A program made the translations under genes and the position numbers. A DNA stretch of 54,242 nt from an uncultured Eubacteriales bacterium (GTDB lineage Bacteria > Bacillota > Clostridia > Lachnospirales > Anaerotignaceae), in the NCBI GenBank assembly GCA_900546215.1, contig URCD01000006.1, positions 1 to 54,242 of the forward strand. Direction: 5' to 3'. The notes beneath the pieces were generated by a model, which did not search any database, was not told the DNA's origin, and saw nothing but the letters and a program-made list of their open reading frames with translations. Shown here one piece after another: positions 51,446 through 54,242 of the stretch; position 1 is the first letter of the stretch; every line of letters starts with the position of its first letter.

Positions 51446-51512
51446 AGTTATTAATCACCCCTGCAAGTCATACTTTTACAATTATACTAACTACATAAAT
51501 ATTTGTCAATCA

Positions 51513-51550
51513 AAACTTTTATAAACAGCATACGCTGTTTATAAAAGTTT
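51513..51550 (-). terminator. Intrinsic terminator of ackA
   Basis: A perfect 17-bp stem aaacttttataaacagc/gctgtttataaaagttt around a 4-base loop, 8 bases after the ackA stop. It is AT-rich and followed by TTTTG on the minus strand. Confidence 0.8.
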
Positions 51551-51558
51551 ATGGACGA

Positions 51559-52761
51559 TTACTTTTTAAGAGCTTCTACGATTTCCTTTGTATCTCTTGC
51601 GATAACAAGCTCCTCGTTTGTAGGTATTACAAATACCTGTACTCTTGACTGCTTTGTTGTGATTTCCACAGCCTTGCCTCTCTGGCTGTTGCTGTAAGAA
51701 TCAAGCTCTATTCCAAGATATCTGAGGTAGTCACAGATAACCTGTCTCATTGTAGCGCTGTTTTCGCCAAGTCCGGCCGTGAATACGATTGCATCCACTC
51801 CCTTCATAGCTGTTACATATTCGCCGATAGTCTTAGCTACGCGGTATGCGAAAAGGTCAAGCGCTGATGTTGCTCTTGCATTTCCTTCGCCCTCAGCTGC
51901 TTCGATGTCACGGAAGTCACTGGATACGCCTGATATACCAAGAACGCCTGATTCTTTGTTAAGAATGTGGTCCATCTGGTCAATTGTAAGGTTTTCCTTC
52001 TTCATTATATAGAGGATTGCAGCAGGGTCAACGCTTCCACTTCTTGTTCCCATTGCAAGTCCGTCAAGAGGAGTAAAGCCCATAGATGTATCTACAGAAA
52101 TTCCCTTTCTTACTGCACATATGCTTGCGCCGTTTCCAAGGTGGCATGTAACAATCTTAAGCTCTTCAATGGGCTTGCCCATAAGTCTGGCGCATTCCTG
52201 TGAAACAAATCTGTGGCTTGTTCCGTGGAAGCCGTATTTACGAACCTTATATTTTTCATAGTACTCATAAGGAAGAGCGTAAAGATATGCTTTTTCAGGC
52301 ATTGTCTGATGGAATGCTGTATCAAATACACCTACCTGGGGAACGCCGGGCATAAGCTTCTCACAAGCCTCAATACCGATAATATTTGCAGGATTGTGAA
52401 GAGGAGCAAGGTCAATACATTTCCTTAACGCATCCTTAACCTCCTCAGTAATTAATACTGAGCTTGCAAAATATTCGCCGCCGTGTACTACACGGTGTCC
52501 TACAGCGCCGATTTCAAGAGTTGAGCCGATTACTCCATGGTCAGCGTCAACAAGCGCGTCCATAACAGCCTTTACAGCAGTTGCATGGTCGGGAAGAGGG
52601 TCGTTTGATACAAATTTATCCTTGCCTTCAGCCTCGTGTTTAAGAACTCCGTCAATGCCTATTCTTTCGCAGAGACCCTTTGCGAGAACATTCTCTGTTT
52701 CGCTGTCTACAAGCTGATATTTAAGTGAGGAACTACCGCAGTTTAATACAAGAATTTTCAT
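51559..52761 (-). CDS. ackA: Acetate kinase
   Basis: 400 residues. It begins MKILVLNCGSSSLKYQ and has GHRVVHGGEYFASS, FDTAFHQTMPEKAYLYALPYE, the HLGNGASICAV ATP-binding segment and TRSGSVDP. It makes ATP and acetate from acetyl phosphate and is the main substrate-level phosphorylation step of acetate producers. It follows pta by 43 bases. Confidence 0.96.
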   Translation of the reverse strand: MKILVLNCGSSSLKYQLVDSETENVLAKGLCERIGIDGVLKHEAEGKDKFVSNDPLPDHATAVKAVMDALVDADHGVIGSTLEIGAVGHRVVHGGEYFASSVLITEEVKDALRKCIDLAPLHNPANIIGIEACEKLMPGVPQVGVFDTAFHQTMPEKAYLYALPYEYYEKYKVRKYGFHGTSHRFVSQECARLMGKPIEELKIVTCHLGNGASICAVRKGISVDTSMGFTPLDGLAMGTRSGSVDPAAILYIMKKENLTIDQMDHILNKESGVLGISGVSSDFRDIEAAEGEGNARATSALDLFAYRVAKTIGEYVTAMKGVDAIVFTAGLGENSATMRQVICDYLRYLGIELDSYSNSQRGKAVEITTKQSRVQVFVIPTNEELVIARDTKEIVEALKK

Positions 52762-52804
52762 TTTGTGTTTCTCTCCTTATCTTTATTTATCTTAAAGTAT
52801 ATAT

Positions 52805-53800
52805 TTACATAATTGTTGCCTGGAATGCTGTAAGAGCAACGCATGCTACAATATCCTCAGCGTTGCAGCCCCTAGAAAGGTCATTTACAGGTGCAGCGAG
52901 TCCCTGGAGAACAGGTCCGAAAGCCTTTGCGCCTGCAAATCTCTGAACAAGCTTGTAACCGATATTTCCAGCGTCGATATCAGGGAAAATAAGAACGTTT
53001 GCTTTTCCAGCCACATCGCTTGTAGGAGCCTTGAGCTCTCCAACCTCTTTAACAATGGCGGCGTCAAGCTGAAGCTCTCCGTCAAGCTTGATTTCAGGAT
53101 GCTTTTCTTTTGCTATTCTTGTAGCTTCAACAACTTTTGTAACGTCAGCATGTTTTGCAGAACCCTTTGTTGAATGGCTGAGCATAGCAACTCTCGCATC
53201 TCCGCCAACAAACGCTTCAAAGCTTACGGCTGAAGCAGTAGCAATAGCGGCGAGCTCTTCAGGATTAGGATTCTGGTTAAGAGCGCAGTCAGCAAAAAGA
53301 AGAACTCCGTTGTTTCCGTATGTTTCATCCTTGCAGCACATAACGAAGAATGATGAAACAAGCTCTGTTCCAGGAGCTGTCTTAAGTATCTGAAGCGCAG
53401 GTCTTAATGTATCGGCTGTTGAATGAATTGCGCCTGATACCATACCGTCAGCAACTCCGATTTTAACAAGAAGAACTCCGAAGTATGTGTAATCTGCCTT
53501 TGCTGTAGCAAGTGCTTCCTCAGGCGTAAGGCCTTTGCTCTTTCTTGCTTCACAGAACGCTGCAACAACTTCGTCCATTCTTTCGTAGTTTTCCGGGTCA
53601 ATGATAATAGCCTTTGAAAGGTCGCAGCCCTTTCCAGCCTCAAGTACTTTTTCTCTATTTCCGATGAGAATGAGATTAGCCATATCCTCTTTAAGAATCA
53701 TATCCGCAGCGTCCAGAGTCCTTCTCTCATACGCCTCGGGTAAAACTATAGTTTTTTTATTTTTCTTTGCTCTCTCTTTTATGCTGGTTAAGAAATCCAT
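52805..53800 (-). CDS. pta: Phosphate acetyltransferase
   Basis: 331 residues, the short single-domain clostridial form without the N-terminal DRTGG domain. Features are KTIVLPEAYERRTLDAA, VADGMVSGAIHSTADTLRPALQ and the C-terminal NVLIFPDIDAGNIGYKLVQR. It converts acetyl-CoA and phosphate to acetyl phosphate for ackA. GGAGG precedes the start, with a 5' hairpin upstream. Confidence 0.96.
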   Translation of the reverse strand: MDFLTSIKERAKKNKKTIVLPEAYERRTLDAADMILKEDMANLILIGNREKVLEAGKGCDLSKAIIIDPENYERMDEVVAAFCEARKSKGLTPEEALATAKADYTYFGVLLVKIGVADGMVSGAIHSTADTLRPALQILKTAPGTELVSSFFVMCCKDETYGNNGVLLFADCALNQNPNPEELAAIATASAVSFEAFVGGDARVAMLSHSTKGSAKHADVTKVVEATRIAKEKHPEIKLDGELQLDAAIVKEVGELKAPTSDVAGKANVLIFPDIDAGNIGYKLVQRFAGAKAFGPVLQGLAAPVNDLSRGCNAEDIVACVALTAFQATIM

Positions 53801-53840
53801 TACAAAAGCCCTCCTAGTAATATATTGTTAAATATTTTAT

Positions 53841-53870
53841 GGGCGGTACTTGTCCGCCCTCATAATTATA
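53841..53870 (-). promoter_or_regulatory. pta-ackA promoter (-10) and 5' stem-loop
   Basis: On the minus strand TATAAT (53865-53870) lacks a strong -35. The hairpin gggcgg/ccgccc (53841-53846 and 53854-53859) starts at the expected transcription start and may protect the 5' end of the mRNA. The 356-base gap 53801-54156 is otherwise AT-rich. It also holds a 16-base palindrome (53999-54014) and the promoter of the divergent gene. Confidence 0.5.
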
Positions 53871-54117
53871 CAAGTCTAATTATATAACCAAGCAGCAAAA
53901 TAGTCTATATAAAAATTACATAATTTTTTCAATTATACCGGCCTGTTACTGACATCTACAGCAATTGTCGTTAAGCCTGCCCCGTCAAAATTTCATGTAA
54001 AAACTTAAGTTTTTAAAGGATGTATATTATTGTTTTTATATGTATACAAAACCGTATTTGACCGAATATAATAAAAGCAGAAATTGTTATAAAATCTCAC
54101 AATTATCTTACGATATT

Positions 54118-54126
54118 TGGTATAAT
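54118..54126 (+). promoter_or_regulatory. Extended -10 promoter of tmcAL
   Basis: TGG followed by TATAAT (54121-54126) is an extended -10 with no strong -35. It lies about 30 bases before the ATG. Confidence 0.6.
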
Positions 54127-54156
54127 ATATTTAGTTTTATATAAGGAGGGTTCAGC

Positions 54157-54242
54157 ATGAATACAACGGCGATAGTAGCCGAATATAACCCGTTTCATAA
54201 CGGTCACAAGTTTCATCTGCGTTCAGCAAGGAAAGCTACCTC
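54157..54242 (+). CDS. tmcAL: tRNA(Met) cytidine acetate ligase TmcAL (YlbM), 5' part only
   Basis: The window cuts the gene after 28 codons. The visible start MNTTAIVAEYNPFHNGHKFH has the nucleotidyltransferase motif NPFHNGH, and AAGGAGGG is six bases upstream of the ATG. TmcAL uses acetate and ATP to acetylate the wobble cytidine of tRNA(Met). It is divergent from pta-ackA, whose product is acetate. The rest of the gene is outside. Confidence 0.85.
   Translation, partial: MNTTAIVAEYNPFHNGHKFHLRSARKAT

Noticed and set aside
53999..54014. Palindrome aaaaacttaagttttt
   Set aside because: Short AT-rich palindrome with no flanking signal; too common in such DNA to call an operator.
1..54242. 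tRNA genes, CRISPR arrays, insertion sequences, prophage
   Set aside because: I looked for cloverleaf-like sequence, regularly spaced repeats, transposase or integrase motifs and found none. The only regular repeat array (22078-22155) is too short and promoter-linked.

Overview
The window reads as chromosome of a low-GC, Gram-positive anaerobe of the class Clostridia (Lachnospirales-like). Evidence: strong AGGAGG ribosome binding sites, electron-bifurcating-type EtfAB with acyl-CoA dehydrogenases, class III fructose-1,6-bisphosphatase, MutS2, an EFR1-type ferredoxin and the order pta-ackA-yceD-rpmF-plsX-acpP-rnc. It is almost entirely core chromosome. I found no tRNA, rRNA, CRISPR array, insertion sequence or prophage. 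The first ~125 bases are GC-rich, encode part of a peptidoglycan-binding domain and join inside rex, so the left edge is most likely an assembly chimera.

Layout. 1-10.4 kb (minus strand): an acyl-CoA cluster made of a GntP-family permease, a family III CoA-transferase, a MaoC-type hydratase, a sigma54 enhancer-binding protein (EBP), etfB, etfA, two acyl-CoA dehydrogenases, a frameshifted crotonase and a truncated rex. Thiolase and hydroxybutyryl-CoA dehydrogenase are absent. The set therefore looks like uptake and CoA-activation of a hydroxy or unsaturated acid followed by dehydration and reduction, not a complete butyrate synthesis operon. 11-12.4 kb: a YkvI-like transporter with a long leader. 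12.6-19.6 kb: an operon of a membrane-anchored propeller-like protein, tsaE, tsaB, rimI, a Lon-like protease and a YigZ protein. 19.7-21.3 kb: a flavin-binding PNPOx-like protein, uridine kinase and a cupin.

21.3-23.7 kb is the most unusual segment. A second sigma54 EBP gene is followed by an intrinsic terminator, four direct repeats spaced 21-22 bp, an exact -24/-12 promoter, two tiny membrane-peptide ORFs (27 and 35 codons) with strong ribosome binding sites, and another terminator. Next to it is a candidate structured small RNA.

23.7-35.6 kb: OGG-type glycosylase, a lipoprotein pair, glutamate dehydrogenase, an EFR1 ferredoxin, a GNAT, 6S RNA (minus strand, 29716-29923), LspA, class II aldolase, a MerR/aldo-keto-reductase pair with a MerR-type promoter, TatD and an NCS2 purine permease. 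35.6-42 kb: an operon of a membrane protein, fbp, mutS2 and mreB. 42-54.2 kb: amidase, XRE/S24-like regulator, uvrBA with a LexA-like box, rnc-acpP-plsX, rpmF-yceD, ackA-pta and the start of divergent tmcAL.

Start codons were moved from the longest possible ORF wherever a Shine-Dalgarno sequence clearly selects an inner start. All functional calls are by eye from motifs and length. No database search was run.
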